Of a stretch of DNA of 64,000 bases, positions 10,603 to 21,116 are shown one piece after another. The stretch is taken from contig MJCC01000022.1 in assembly GCA_001766655.1 (NCBI GenBank), positions 149,633-213,632 on the forward strand, read 5' to 3'. The position numbers were made by a program, and so were the translations under genes. This DNA comes from Phytomonas francai (lineage: Eukaryota; Euglenozoa; Kinetoplastea; Trypanosomatida; Trypanosomatidae). The notes beneath the pieces are model-generated. The model did no database searches and was not told the DNA's origin. It saw only the letters and a list, made by a program, of their open reading frames with translations. Positions within the stretch are counted from its first letter, which is position 1, and the number at the start of each line of letters is the position of its first letter.

Positions 10603-13600
10603 TCAAGAGGCGGGAGGGGGGTTGTTTCTCCCTGCCCCTCTTAGTTCCCACGGCTTCTGCCGCCCCTTTCCCCCAGCGCGTCGTTCGTGTCGGATGTTGG
10701 GGCCCCCGGGTGCCCCAATGTCGTTGCCCCTGTCCTCGTCGTAGCCGCCCCTCCCGCGGGGGTAGTTTCGTGTGCGATAGCCGCCGCCATCGTTATTATG
10801 GCGACCTGCCCCGCGATAGTACTTCTGGACTTGGTGTGGATTGACACCCATGCACGGCATCCATGTGGGGTTGTTGAAATTAGGACCGGGGGGCATCAGG
10901 TGAGAAGGCGCGGGATGCGGCATGGAGAGAGCCATAGCCTCCATCGCACCGCCGCCGCGATGCACGGTGCGGTTGTCCGTGGTGCGCCTACCCCCCTCTT
11001 CCTCCGTGGACTGGCCTCTGTGTAGGGGGTGAAGGTGACGGTCGTTGGGGGGGCCACCCGAGCTCGCTGAGGAAGCTTTGTGGGGTGCTGAGGAGCTGCC
11101 GCTGATAGTGCTGCTTAACCAGGTGTGGTGGGGCATGTTCACCACCACCGGCCTCTCCTGCACTTCTGCGGCCGCCTCGATCTGCTTGAGGGGGTACGTC
11201 ACATTGGCGCTGTCGGCGTCCGAAAGCTCCGCGTTGTTTTTGTAGCGTCCCACAAAGAATCGGTGGACACGGGCCAGCGACTCATCAGATACCACCTGAG
11301 AAGAGCGCAGCTTTTCTAGGATGTGCGACTTAGCAAAGGGTGGCTGCAGTGACGTCCTTTGTTGGCACGCGTCGCACACTTCGTGGACTTCCGTGATCAA
11401 CGCAAGTTCGCGCTCCCCGCGATTAGGGCCATCTACAACGATCTGAAGCAATGGAATGCAGCTATTCAAATAATCACAATTCTCCGGGCTGCTCATCCCC
11501 GCCAAAATAACAGCACTAAGAACCTCGGCTGCTGACGTGTAATTATTCCGTAGGCGCGGCGATGTCCGCAGCTTCTCAAAAAGACTTTCAATGTTTGGCA
11601 GTGATCCGTGCGTAAGGGTGTAGTACACGTCAAACTCAAGGTTGCTGCATCGAACATCAGCGAACTCCTCCATTCGCGGCCTCTCAGCCGTAGGGCTGCC
11701 TTTGAAACCATAATATATTCCTTGGCAGAGGAGTGGGCGATATCGGAGGAACCCACTCGACTCAACCGAAGCGATGAGATGATTTTCTCCTGACTGCACA
11801 TAGCTATACCATTGGCCTACATCGACTAGGTAGGACCGCACCGCGCTCGGGCGACACTCAAAGAGATACTCCAAGCCACCCTCCAAAAGCTCCTCGTCCA
11901 GCACAACCCGCATAGTATCTGAGAGCACTGTTTGTGCCCAAAACTTAAAGAGCTTTAGATCTTCGTGCAACTGCGCGTTCAGCGCACGCTCGAGACCATC
12001 GAAGATAAGTTCACGTAGTTTTGATCGCTGGTAGGCGGGTTTGCTCCGCTTCAGCACAAGGGACAGCAGCTTTCCTGTCGAGAGGCGATTCGCCTCTTCC
12101 CGTACGACAGAAAGGCAGCGATCGGTCCATATCGAGAGAATGGGCAACATATCGTCATACGTAGCAATCCATGCATCCAGCATGTCACTCATTTGCACAA
12201 CACCGCTCTTGAGCTGCGCCATGTCCTTGGCAATGGCCTCTGCTTTCGGGATTGGTCTGGGCTGGGCTTGCGTCGAAGAGGAGACGGCGGCGGGGTGGGG
12301 AGCCGCTGTTTTGGGGCGCTGTTGCTTCGGCTGATTTCGACTCGGCTGCAAAGGGTAGTCCTCAGCTGTGGGGAGAGAATGGATGCTAAGGCCGGCCTTG
12401 TTCTGGCTACTTCGTGGTGCGGGAATGGGCCTAGAGAGAACCATCGGTGCCTTGGTGGTGCTCTCGTGAATTACTCGGCATGGCGCCGATAGGGGTGTAT
12501 TAGGAAATGCACCACTCGCGCTGCACGAGGACTGGTCGGTGTTTGTCCCTGAGATCGAATGTTCGCACGGCTTTATCGAGGGGTTATCCTTCGGTGACAG
12601 ATTTGCGGACTCAACACCACGACCACCACCACTGGCAGGGGAGCCGACAGTTTGTCTCTCTAAACTTTGCTGCCGGGTCATTGAAGTGGGGCTTGGTGAG
12701 GTCGAGGCAGCAAGAGGTAACACTTGCGAAATCAACGGTGTTGATTCTAAAGGCAAATCTACGCCTGAGGGGTCCATCCACTGGGAGAGCATATTGACTC
12801 CATCCATGAGGATGTATCTACAGCGGCTAATCGTGTGATGTTCAGACCAATACTGCATAGTACGCAAAAGTTGTGGGAGCAATTCGCGTCCCATCTTTGT
12901 TTCCACAAAGAACGACGCACCGACAGCATTAGTGGCGGCGTTGACTTCATCAACCTCCACCTCTGTTGGCATGTGGTTTGGCGGCATGGTAAAAGTCCCA
13001 TCCGCCGATCCTGTGCAGCAGGTTAGAAAAATGAAAGCAATAATTTTCTGAGGGATGATGCCACATAAGAATAATTCACTAACAAAGCGCACATTTCCCG
13101 TCATAGCGCGACGCTTTTCCGTTAGTTCCTCCTCAGCCGATACTGTGTTGTCATGTTTGTTGACCTCAGCGCCTGAGAGGAACATATTCTGGCACTGCGG
13201 TAGTAGGGCACGCCGCATGCGATATTCAATGCTCTGAGTCTTGTCTCCAGTGATTTGCTGGCCCTGAGGGACAGTGCACAGCGCTGACATAAGTTCCGCA
13301 TATGCCTTTGAAAAGTTCGGCTCACGAACTGCCTTCTTGAAGAAGACTTTAACGATGGTATTGAGCTGCTCCGCATTGGCCTCGGGAATAGGAAGACGCA
13401 GCAGCTCCTTCTTAACCTCCTGGAACTTCTCGGCGTCGGTGGTGACTTTGTTAAGCACGGAAAGGACCATGTGGTGTATCTCTTTCTTCGCAGCTGGACC
13501 AAAAATACCCCTCTGCCGCAGCGGCGCAGACACCGCAATAGGGGTTTCCTTTCGGTCCTTCCATATACTCTCCATAGCCTGAAGAGCCACCTGCCCAGAA

Positions 13601-14712
13601 AGAATCCCCTCCTTATCAAAGGGAGTGCTGCTGCGTCTATTATGCCCGCCCTTTGAGGGGTAATCCAAAGACGAGGAAAGGGAGGCGCTAAGAGTGGTAC
13701 TGCTCCCAATGGTACCCACGTTCCCAGCCCGGCTATCAAGTTTTCCTTGACGTTTTGCACCGAAAAGGGTGTCGGTTCCGATCGGGGTAGCCATTGCAAT
13801 GCCACTGATCGGGTAGGCACCTGCTGTTGCTTTTGTCTGTAGTCGCGACAGACCAGTGAGGTTTGCCGTCGCAGTGTTAGCGCCCGTAAGGTTGTATTTT
13901 TTAATGAACTCTAAGATGCCAGCAGGGCAATGCGAGGAGCAGTCACGGCACTCCACCATCCATTCTACCATTTGATCCGGATCGTAAGCGATGCACAACT
14001 CCGTGCTGGTGAGGGTGGACAAAGGATTCTGGTCTGTCGCCTCCTCGATGGCTTGCGGCTGCTGTGTTAGACTGTTCAACGTCTTCTCCATCCCTTTCTG
14101 CATGTCCACACTGCTATTTACCAGGTCTTGTTCAAATGGTGGGGAGATGGCAGAAGTCCTCCACGACTCCTTCGGAGTCGTGGACTGAAGAGATACCCCT
14201 ATATGATCATCGTTTTCGTGTGTGGGTTTGCTGTTGTCGTCGCTAGACACCTTAGTGGGCACAGCATGAACATTTTGATGACGAGGAGGCACCACTTTTG
14301 GTACTTGAGACTTCTCAACTGTTGATAAAGGGGAAGTGCAGGTATCTCCTTCCTGAGGACATCCCAACCCATCAGAATTAACATGTGGTGCTAAGCTAAC
14401 CTTAGCTTCTCCACAATACTCGCTGTCAATGGAGTGCGGAGGGGATGCGAAGCTGAACTTCATGGATGGTGTTCCTGAAACCACCACATTTTTTTCGACC
14501 TCATCGCCCCTTGAAGGGTCGACCTCTATGGCCTTTTTCTCATTAACATCTAAAGTGAAGGCGCTCTGGTAGATGCCAAAGGTTTTCCGTGGGGTGCTGA
14601 GGGTTTCCTGAAGAGAAGGGGGTAACTGAAAGTCATAAGCAGGGTTAGTCAAGCTTCCAGGGAGAGAGTTGGTACGCTTAAAGAACTTTAGGGTATGAAA
14701 GACGTCGTCCAT
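10603..14712 (-). CDS. EIF4G2: Eukaryotic initiation factor 4G family protein (EIF4G2 by gene order)
   Basis: Translation-initiation scaffold of 1369 residues from the ATG at 14712. An MIF4G domain starts near residue 400. Its hallmark is FFKKAVREPNFSKAYAELM around 455-475, the counterpart of the eIF4G helix FEKAVDEPNFS; this is the surface that binds eIF4A. The first ~380 residues are polar and low in complexity, and residues ~690-840 form a Ser/Pro-rich linker. A second helical region (about 850-1180) may be a further MIF4G/MA3-like repeat. The C-terminus is rich in RG/RGG (NYPRGRGGYDEDRG), suggesting RNA binding or arginine methylation. Trypanosomatids have several eIF4G paralogues; the neighbourhood (near TOP2) matches EIF4G2 from memory. 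Family strong, paralogue number inferred. Confidence 0.88.
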   Translation of the reverse strand: MDDVFHTLKFFKRTNSLPGSLTNPAYDFQLPPSLQETLSTPRKTFGIYQSAFTLDVNEKKAIEVDPSRGDEVEKNVVVSGTPSMKFSFASPPHSIDSEYCGEAKVSLAPHVNSDGLGCPQEGDTCTSPLSTVEKSQVPKVVPPRHQNVHAVPTKVSSDDNSKPTHENDDHIGVSLQSTTPKESWRTSAISPPFEQDLVNSSVDMQKGMEKTLNSLTQQPQAIEEATDQNPLSTLTSTELCIAYDPDQMVEWMVECRDCSSHCPAGILEFIKKYNLTGANTATANLTGLSRLQTKATAGAYPISGIAMATPIGTDTLFGAKRQGKLDSRAGNVGTIGSSTTLSASLSSSLDYPSKGGHNRRSSTPFDKEGILSGQVALQAMESIWKDRKETPIAVSAPLRQRGIFGPAAKKEIHHMVLSVLNKVTTDAEKFQEVKKELLRLPIPEANAEQLNTIVKVFFKKAVREPNFSKAYAELMSALCTVPQGQQITGDKTQSIEYRMRRALLPQCQNMFLSGAEVNKHDNTVSAEEELTEKRRAMTGNVRFVSELFLCGIIPQKIIAFIFLTCCTGSADGTFTMPPNHMPTEVEVDEVNAATNAVGASFFVETKMGRELLPQLLRTMQYWSEHHTISRCRYILMDGVNMLSQWMDPSGVDLPLESTPLISQVLPLAASTSPSPTSMTRQQSLERQTVGSPASGGGRGVESANLSPKDNPSIKPCEHSISGTNTDQSSCSASGAFPNTPLSAPCRVIHESTTKAPMVLSRPIPAPRSSQNKAGLSIHSLPTAEDYPLQPSRNQPKQQRPKTAAPHPAAVSSSTQAQPRPIPKAEAIAKDMAQLKSGVVQMSDMLDAWIATYDDMLPILSIWTDRCLSVVREEANRLSTGKLLSLVLKRSKPAYQRSKLRELIFDGLERALNAQLHEDLKLFKFWAQTVLSDTMRVVLDEELLEGGLEYLFECRPSAVRSYLVDVGQWYSYVQSGENHLIASVESSGFLRYRPLLCQGIYYGFKGSPTAERPRMEEFADVRCSNLEFDVYYTLTHGSLPNIESLFEKLRTSPRLRNNYTSAAEVLSAVILAGMSSPENCDYLNSCIPLLQIVVDGPNRGERELALITEVHEVCDACQQRTSLQPPFAKSHILEKLRSSQVVSDESLARVHRFFVGRYKNNAELSDADSANVTYPLKQIEAAAEVQERPVVVNMPHHTWLSSTISGSSSAPHKASSASSGGPPNDRHLHPLHRGQSTEEEGGRRTTDNRTVHRGGGAMEAMALSMPHPAPSHLMPPGPNFNNPTWMPCMGVNPHQVQKYYRGAGRHNNDGGGYRTRNYPRGRGGYDEDRGNDIGAPGGPNIRHERRAGGKGRQKPWELRGAGRNNPPPAS

Positions 14713-15699
14713 AGCCTAGTATTTTTGGGTACGGCAGTTTATACCTTATTTCCTTCTTTTTACCTACTCCGTATTCTCTGCGTGGGGGGATAGTAGTGGT
14801 ACTTGATTATAATATCAATGGTTTCACGCTTCGTTGAAAGCAATATTCTCTCTTTCGTCACAAATATATTCTTATGGATATATCTCCGCAGAACAGCGTC
14901 GAATAATAAGGGAATATAAACTTACAGAGCACGCCTTATTTTACTTCTCTTTCGAAGTACCACGGTGTGCGCGTGTCCGCGGTGATGTAAAGGTTGGCTG
15001 GGAACAAAGGCTAGAAAATACTTCAGTGAATTACGTCAAGCAAGGGATCTTTCACAAGAATTATCAGAATACTTATCTGTAAGTGAATACAATTCACCTG
15101 TACAGAAAGACTGAAAAACGAAATAATTTCGCTTCCCTCAGTAGTTGATATCCTTTCTTCAGTCTCGTGAAGTAGTGATGAGTATAAATGATTTATTAGA
15201 ATTCAAGTATGATGCGTAGGGGTGATCAAAAAGGTGATGAAGCACCTAAAAAATTATGGTATACGTATATATGAGAGGAGAAAGGGAAGTTTTCTAGAAT
15301 TAGCTAATATGAACGCCTTATGAGCTTGTAACCTAACTTCAGTCAACTTTACGCGACAGAGAGAAGACATGGTATAATTCAGTCCACTCAACAGCAAATG
15401 CCAGAAAATAGGTACCCAAGCAAAAAGGAGTATAGAAAAGGTGAAATCCTAGTGAGGCCAACTGAATCTGCTGAACCCTGTCCTTGGAGTGACGGAAATG
15501 TAACAAGAAAAGAAGTCTGTCCCCCCCCCACCACCACGACCACGATGTAATGCGGCTAAAAAAAAATTTAATTAGTATTTTTTTTTAGCACTGAATAATA
15601 CAACTATCTATTATACATAAGTACATCTCAGACATGCATGCTGTAAATCAGCCCAAGGGCGCTTTTCCACTACCTACTCTGCTGCTGTTGTCCGTTACC
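14713..15699. other. Intergenic region eIF4G / actin-related protein
   Basis: AT-rich, with no credible gene; an 82-codon plus-strand frame at 14834-15082 has no recognisable motif and opposes the transcription unit. A C tract with CCA/CGA repeats lies at 15521-15545. Confidence 0.5.
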
Positions 15700-16998
15700 T
15701 TAAAAGCATCCGCGCACCACTGCAATCGAACCTGCTTCTTCATATTCTGACCGCTTGACCCACAGATTCTGGAAAGTTGACAGTGAGGCTAAGATCGATC
15801 CACCGACGAACGCAGCGTTCCCTCGTTCAGAATCAACAACTACACGCGCACGTTCTGGGAGCGCCGGGATAGAAGACTGCACTTCAAACTCCAAGCGGGG
15901 TGCTAGGTTCCTGAGAAGCGAAGCACCACCCGATAGCACGATATTATTCACGAAGAGGGCGCTGAGGTCCTCATCACAGTCGTTAATGGACTGGGAAATG
16001 AGTTCATGAAGACCTAGTGGGGTGGTGGTGGTGCGCAGGTTCACTTCTTCAGTGATGTTGAATTGGTCCGGCGGGTTTGCAAGCCTTGGCAACGTAGTGG
16101 GCTTGAAGTACAACTCGGCCGCGTAACCAAGTTCCTCTCCGAGTCGCACCACTTTTCCATCCGGCAATTGATGCTCAGTATCGCAACAGTTTAAGTGGCT
16201 CTCTATAGTGGGTTCGCGGCTTTCTAAGGTAAACGCATATTTTTCCTTTAAGTAGCCCCACGCATCACGTAGTCTCAGCGACTTTGGTTTCTCGCCCTGA
16301 TAATGGTGTGAAGCTATCCACTCAGTCAGGTCACGCCCACCAAGGTCGAGGCAGTGAGTCGCATGAAAGAGCGAGAGCCCCTGAAAAACAGGCATAACGT
16401 GGCTCTGTGTGTGGCCTAGCTCAACAGACACACCTGTGCAAAGACCCGAGGCGTAAAGTGCCAGAACAGGGCTTAACCCAAAGTAAATAGCGTCAAGGCG
16501 GTGATTCTCAAATAGAATTTCAGCCATTTTCTGACGCTGAGACATTGGTACTAGAGCCTTCTCTGTGATTAACATTGGCAAATTGAGACACTCCTCGCTG
16601 TCGTTGTCGGGCAACATGAACATGTCATGCACCCGCTGCATGAGTAGTTCCCACCCAGCCCAATTTACGACGTTACCCTTTTCCATCACTGAGAGTAAAT
16701 CCTCGGAGGCGTTATCATGGATAAGCCGATTGTACACATTGTCAAATGTCGCATCACGAACCGGGTCTTGATCGTTGGCAAAGACACCTCTACGCAGCCG
16801 CCACACCCCATCGCCCTGTGATGTAGTCTTCTGGAAGACTGTCCTCTCACTCATACGCGGTGCGTTATCTCCAGAAAATCCTAAATTTGTTGTATAGCTG
16901 CCCATGTCTAAGACAGCGGCGTCGGAGAAGGGCTCTCCCACTTCGTCAGGCAGAGGCACCTTCTGCAGGACTCTTGCAGTGTTCGATGCCACCTTCAT
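15700..16998 (-). CDS. Actin-related protein (possibly Arp4/BAF53-like)
   Basis: Actin-fold protein of 432 residues. Seen are the phosphate-1 loop VLDMGSYTTNLGFSGD (about 30-45), the phosphate-2 region VELGHTQSHVMPVFQG (about 190-205), the adenosine motif NNIVLSGGASLLRNLAPR near 350, and an actin-like end: FQNLWVKRSEYEEAG, finishing GCF. In phosphate-2 the usual Asp of actin is Glu (ELGH), so ATP hydrolysis may be altered. It is about 57 residues longer than actin, close to Arp4/BAF53 in length, and the EYEEAG tail also recalls that class. Arp4 acts in chromatin-remodelling and acetyltransferase complexes. The superfamily is certain; the Arp class is a guess. Confidence 0.88.
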   Translation of the reverse strand: MKVASNTARVLQKVPLPDEVGEPFSDAAVLDMGSYTTNLGFSGDNAPRMSERTVFQKTTSQGDGVWRLRRGVFANDQDPVRDATFDNVYNRLIHDNASEDLLSVMEKGNVVNWAGWELLMQRVHDMFMLPDNDSEECLNLPMLITEKALVPMSQRQKMAEILFENHRLDAIYFGLSPVLALYASGLCTGVSVELGHTQSHVMPVFQGLSLFHATHCLDLGGRDLTEWIASHHYQGEKPKSLRLRDAWGYLKEKYAFTLESREPTIESHLNCCDTEHQLPDGKVVRLGEELGYAAELYFKPTTLPRLANPPDQFNITEEVNLRTTTTPLGLHELISQSINDCDEDLSALFVNNIVLSGGASLLRNLAPRLEFEVQSSIPALPERARVVVDSERGNAAFVGGSILASLSTFQNLWVKRSEYEEAGSIAVVRGCF

Positions 16999-17442
16999 TT
17001 AGACAACTGAGACGGTGGAAAATTGAAGCAGGGGTGTTTGGAATTATTATTTTTTAACGGCAACTTTGTTTAGGAAAAGACTGGTACAGGTAGCTGGTTT
17101 CGAAAAAGACAGAATAATCACTATATACGTAAATGATTCTTTCCTACTTGCCCTGTAGGAAGGAAAAAAGCTCTTTATAAGCCTACACACCCTGGTGGTG
17201 AGTGGGTTCTGAGAGGAAATACAACCGAAAATGGTTTCAAAAAGAGATGATAGAAAAGAGAAATTGAATCAAACGTTTTTGTGTGCCCGAAATATTGGGC
17301 TGCGCCATAAATACACGCACCCTTGAACATATACACATATAATCGTAATAAATACGGCTGAGAAGGAATAAAATGCAAGACACTGCACATATTGTACATA
17401 AGTTTCTTCGCGCTATGATTTATCATTCATATCTCGGGCCAC
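16999..17442. other. Intergenic region actin-related / EF-hand gene
   Basis: No gene seen. An 83-codon minus frame at 17175-17426 has no recognisable motif and lies in what should be the EF-hand gene's 3' UTR. Confidence 0.5.
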
Positions 17443-18459
17443 TTACATGAGCTGTCCGTATCGGGTCGCTAGTGGATCTGCAGACCGGTATTCATTTCTC
17501 GTGTAGGATCCATACATCAGGTTGCATGTCGAGCGCATGAGATCATCTCGACAGAGTGGCGGCAAAGGTTCTACATAGGGGTGTACACGCTGCATGTGCG
17601 AATAATTATATGACGCTGTTGATATTCCAAGTGTCATGTTGACGGCGTCTCGGACATAACTCGGGCCGTGCTCGGCTAAGGGATCGCCATCTTCACCCCA
17701 ATCACGTGTGGTCTCGTTTAACGTAGGCTTACATGTGTTGTCGGCCTCCCAATCCTGCAGAACACCTACTTCAAAAGCTTCATCGGTTGGTACGCATTGT
17801 GAAATACCTGTGTAAAAAGCCACAAACTCCCCTTTGCTAAGCGAACAAATCTTGCTCTGATTGCTTTCTTTCGATGTGCCATTAGTTACAGCCGTACCCC
17901 CAAAACCACGTGCAAAGGAGTCTTTACTGCGCCCAACCCCACTCTTGCTCAACGCAGCCTCCGCGGTGCAGAGGAAGGTGTTACAATACGATGTCGCCAT
18001 AGGATTCATTTCTGTGTTCGACCCTGCTCCACTGCTTTTGTCCCACCTCTTCTTCTGGATGCGTCTGAACGTGTCCACCAGATCCGCACATCGGACTTGA
18101 TCTGTTTCGTCCTTTTCCAAGCGTTCCCAGGCCTGCTCCACTGCCCTCGCACGGCGGTAGTTCAGCCCGGTCAAATGCCTCACAAAGGTAGTGGTCGCAA
18201 TAGTACCATTCTTGCCGTCATCAAAGGATTTGCACAGGTAATCCAACTCGAAGGCACTAAGCTTCACGCCACGGGCAGACAGAAACACAGCAAATTCATC
18301 GTAGCTAAGGCCCTCTCGACCATTTCGCCGAGCTGTGGCATCGCGCGCATAGAACTCACGCAGCGCCTGCACACCATTATCCCCTTGCAGCAGAGCCCAC
18401 TTAACCTTGGCCGTAAAGATAGCGTCCTCACGTATATTGTTGTTGTTAAAGAGTTCCAT
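17443..18459 (-). CDS. Calcyphosin-like EF-hand protein
   Basis: 338 residues. The N-terminal half has the calcyphosin/CAPSL pattern of degenerate EF-hands: GREGLSYDEFAVFLSARGVK, then LCKSFDDGKNGTIATTTFVR (a canonical-looking loop at about 86-97), then WERLEKDETDQVRCADLVDT. The C-terminal third (TSYCNTFL, GEFVAFYTGIS, GVLQDWEADN) continues the family's later EF-hand region. Such proteins are often found in eukaryotic flagella, so a flagellar Ca2+-sensor role is plausible, but nothing in the sequence proves it. The start is the first in-frame ATG. Confidence 0.78.
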   Translation of the reverse strand: MELFNNNNIREDAIFTAKVKWALLQGDNGVQALREFYARDATARRNGREGLSYDEFAVFLSARGVKLSAFELDYLCKSFDDGKNGTIATTTFVRHLTGLNYRRARAVEQAWERLEKDETDQVRCADLVDTFRRIQKKRWDKSSGAGSNTEMNPMATSYCNTFLCTAEAALSKSGVGRSKDSFARGFGGTAVTNGTSKESNQSKICSLSKGEFVAFYTGISQCVPTDEAFEVGVLQDWEADNTCKPTLNETTRDWGEDGDPLAEHGPSYVRDAVNMTLGISTASYNYSHMQRVHPYVEPLPPLCRDDLMRSTCNLMYGSYTRNEYRSADPLATRYGQLM

Positions 18460-19081
18460 TGAGTACTCTTGGTTTGAAAAGAACGAGGCAGAAAAAAAGT
18501 ATGTTATTCAAAATTAAAATAGGAAGAATCTGCTAGGTATTTCAGAGGCATCACATGATGTCTCCCATAGCCTAATAGAGAATAAGTTAAGAAAATTTCA
18601 TTATAGCAGTGGCAAGCCAAACTCCCTAGCCATTCAGCGCAACAAATTAGGATAAGCTTATTTTCCCAATTCATAAAGGGTAGGGTGATGCATTGCTTAA
18701 CGAAAAAAAAAAAAAAGAATAGAAGAGCCACAACATTTTGGCTCCCCTACGTCGAGTTTGGTTGGAAGTAAAATATTCTGACCAACTCCTCTTCGTACTC
18801 GGCATGGAACCTATTCCATGCTAATGCATAGCCTCGAGCCCATTGTCAGGGTAAAAAGGTAAACTGGAGTGGCTCATTACCAACGGAATGCACTCCAGGC
18901 GTCAAGGGTCGGGTTACGTTCACCAAACGCACGCAACTCCTCTGCGTATACATCACACACGTGAACAAACACCGAGAAAAGGTGGAAGAACCGACCGCCG
19001 CCGCTCCCTTCCTTTCTGCGGCATATCGGCAATTTTGCTTCCCTGTCAAGCCGATTTATACCTAGTGCATTCTTTCAGATC
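18460..19081. other. Intergenic region beside the EF-hand gene
   Basis: No gene recognised. A T-rich minus-strand tract (A run at 18703-18717) could form a pyrimidine tract; the small frames here lack features. Confidence 0.45.
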
Positions 19082-19873
19082 TTAGTTTGGCCTTATTCGC
19101 AAAATTTCTGAATTTTTTTCTTGCACGTTGTCGCCGCATGCAAATACTTCGTCTATTTCCTCAGATCTACCCGAGAAAGCGGGCATAAGCACGCACCGGC
19201 CCGACTGAAATTCCAAAGGAATGAAATTATCAACGGTATCGTCAACCAATAGGGTCGGAAAGGGCTGATCCGTAACCCGCATCGATTTCTTCCACCCTTC
19301 GCTTCCCGAGACCCATAGTGTCAATCAAAGGGAGAGTGCTCAGGCCTTTTGAGGCGTTAGGCGCCTCCTCAACATTTTTATGGGCATCATCATGAGCTAG
19401 GCAGTATTCTCCACTGAATGTGCGGTCGAAGAATGAGGCAGTCTGTGTAGGCCCTAAATCCACAAAACGCGCAGTTTTTGATCTCACTGGTAGCGAACGT
19501 GATAATTTCCGAAGAAATGGATCGAGCAGCTGCTCGTGCACCGCTGAGGCGTACCTCGTGAACTGCCTTGTATAAAGAGAGACTAGAATATAAACGCGCG
19601 GGGTGTCGAGTCGACGAAGAACCAGCAGCTGAGAAAGACACTGGAGAACAAACGGCCGAAACACCAAAAAGTGCTCCTAAGCGATCCCATTCTGCATATA
19701 CTGGATGCATCTTCCGCACAAGGGAAATGGGTGAACAGCATGTTTGGGCGCAATAATGGTGTCGTCTGTGGAAAGTAGGCACCTTTTCCTTTTTTAGCTC
19801 TTGCAGCCGCTTTTGACGAGGAGCGATTAGAAGGGTACCATCGATGCTCAGAAGAAGTTGAAATGGTAATCAA
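19082..19873 (-). pseudogene. Possible broken gene (coding-like segments in three frames)
   Basis: Three overlapping minus-strand frames look partly coding: 19583-19873 (KAAARAKKGKGAYFPQ), 19242-19667 (SLYTRQFTRYASAVHEQLLD then TARFVDLGPTQTASFFDRTF) and 19082-19324 (PTLLVDDTVDNFIPLEFQSG, ending RIRPN). None is long enough alone, and the central frame stops where the last one becomes plausible, as after an indel near 19.3 kb. The segment sits between an EF-hand gene and a coiled-coil gene, in a gap of over 1.8 kb. I recognise no family. Alternatives are a sequencing or assembly error in a live gene, or chance frames. Confidence 0.35.
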
Positions 19874-20291
19874 GCATAACGGTTAGTTATGCTGTCAGTA
19901 ATTGGGATGCTCATAAGATGGGGAAGGAAGAAAAGACCTCCGCTGCTGTAGAGTAGGTGTGCATATGTGGATGCGTTTATGCCGGTCGTCTTTTAAACTA
20001 TTGAAAGAGAACACAAATCGTCCATGTCAGAAGATGAATGGTAAAAGAACACTAAGAAAACGAAAATAAAGATGCCAAGTTTTAGTTATTTCGACAGTAG
20101 AAGTGTTGCTTAACATAAAAATAACACCATTTGTAAGTGTAGAGGAGAAAATATCATATGATTAAAAAAAAGGAAAACTAAATGCATGGTATCTCCATTA
20201 AGAGTCCATTTTTTTAACTCATCTGTGTGCGTAAAAACGCTGTTCGAGCATAATTTTTTACGCAACTTCTTTTGTACCTGTTTCCACGATC
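19874..20291. other. Intergenic region upstream of the candidate broken gene
   Basis: AT-rich; nothing recognisable. Includes the 3' UTR of the coiled-coil gene. Confidence 0.45.
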
Positions 20292-21116
20292 TTAGTCGTC
20301 CTCAAAGTCGTCGGAGTAGTCTTCTCCTCCCTTCATGTGCTTTTCTGTAGCCTTTTCCAAATATGTTACATCAGCTTCCTGCAAATTTGTCAACCACGGC
20401 GGCTGCTCAGAAATAGTACTGCTGAGGGGAGAGAACACACGAGGATTTTCTTCAACCACTCGCTCTAATACTTTAAACAGCTCCTCGCGATGCTTAACAT
20501 CCCTCTTTTTTATATGTCTTCGAATTCTCTCAGATTCGGAGTTGCTGTTGGGTTTTTTGGCAAAGCCCTGCCCCACTTTCCTATACCTCCGTTTCTTTTG
20601 AAGGTTTATCTCTTCCTCCTTGCTTTTATGGTCCGCTAGTAAAGCGTCTATGGGCGGACTTACTGACTGCGACAGCCCTTTACCCTCCTCCAACAAGTCG
20701 TCCTCCACTAATGCCGATAGTTGAGCCTCAGCAGCGTCGCTAAATACTAACGTTGGAGATTTCCCTTCTTGAGAATGCCGCCTCTTCTCTGTTGGAATGT
20801 CATTTTCATTTGAATTTTTGGCTTCAAGCCTGCTGCCGCGCATACCATCAATCACGCAGATTTCCTCCTGCATCGCGTGGATACCACGCAACAGGCTTTC
20901 GGCCGCTTCTTCGATATTAGTTGAGTTGTCGAGGTGTGATCGTCCGAGGGTGTCATTCAGCTGTGCGAGGAGCCGGCTCCGAATTGCTTTGAATTCCTCC
21001 AGCTGTGATACATAGATCTCTTGTTCGCGTACAGCTAATCGGAGCTTCTGAATCGTGTTCATACTGTCGGCGTGGGAATCACGTGAGGAGGCATCGCTAC
21101 CATTTACATTTACCAT
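20292..21116 (-). CDS. Hypothetical charged coiled-coil protein
   Basis: 274 residues from the ATG at 21116 (MVNVNGSDASSRD); the open frame continues upstream only to a TTG. Residues ~20-75 (NTIQKLRLAVREQEIYVSQL) should form a coiled coil. The middle is polar and rich in Glu, Lys and Ser, with a basic KKRRYRKVGQG segment. The C-terminus is acidic, GGEDYSDDFEDD, a tail type seen in several flagellar or centriolar proteins. No catalytic domain and no membrane segment. Function unknown; a cytoskeletal role is conjecture. Confidence 0.72.
   Translation of the reverse strand: MVNVNGSDASSRDSHADSMNTIQKLRLAVREQEIYVSQLEEFKAIRSRLLAQLNDTLGRSHLDNSTNIEEAAESLLRGIHAMQEEICVIDGMRGSRLEAKNSNENDIPTEKRRHSQEGKSPTLVFSDAAEAQLSALVEDDLLEEGKGLSQSVSPPIDALLADHKSKEEEINLQKKRRYRKVGQGFAKKPNSNSESERIRRHIKKRDVKHREELFKVLERVVEENPRVFSPLSSTISEQPPWLTNLQEADVTYLEKATEKHMKGGEDYSDDFEDD

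Noticed and set aside
14834..15082. 82-codon plus-strand frame in an intergenic gap
   Set aside because: Opposite to the whole transcription unit, no recognisable motif, composition like the surrounding UTR DNA.
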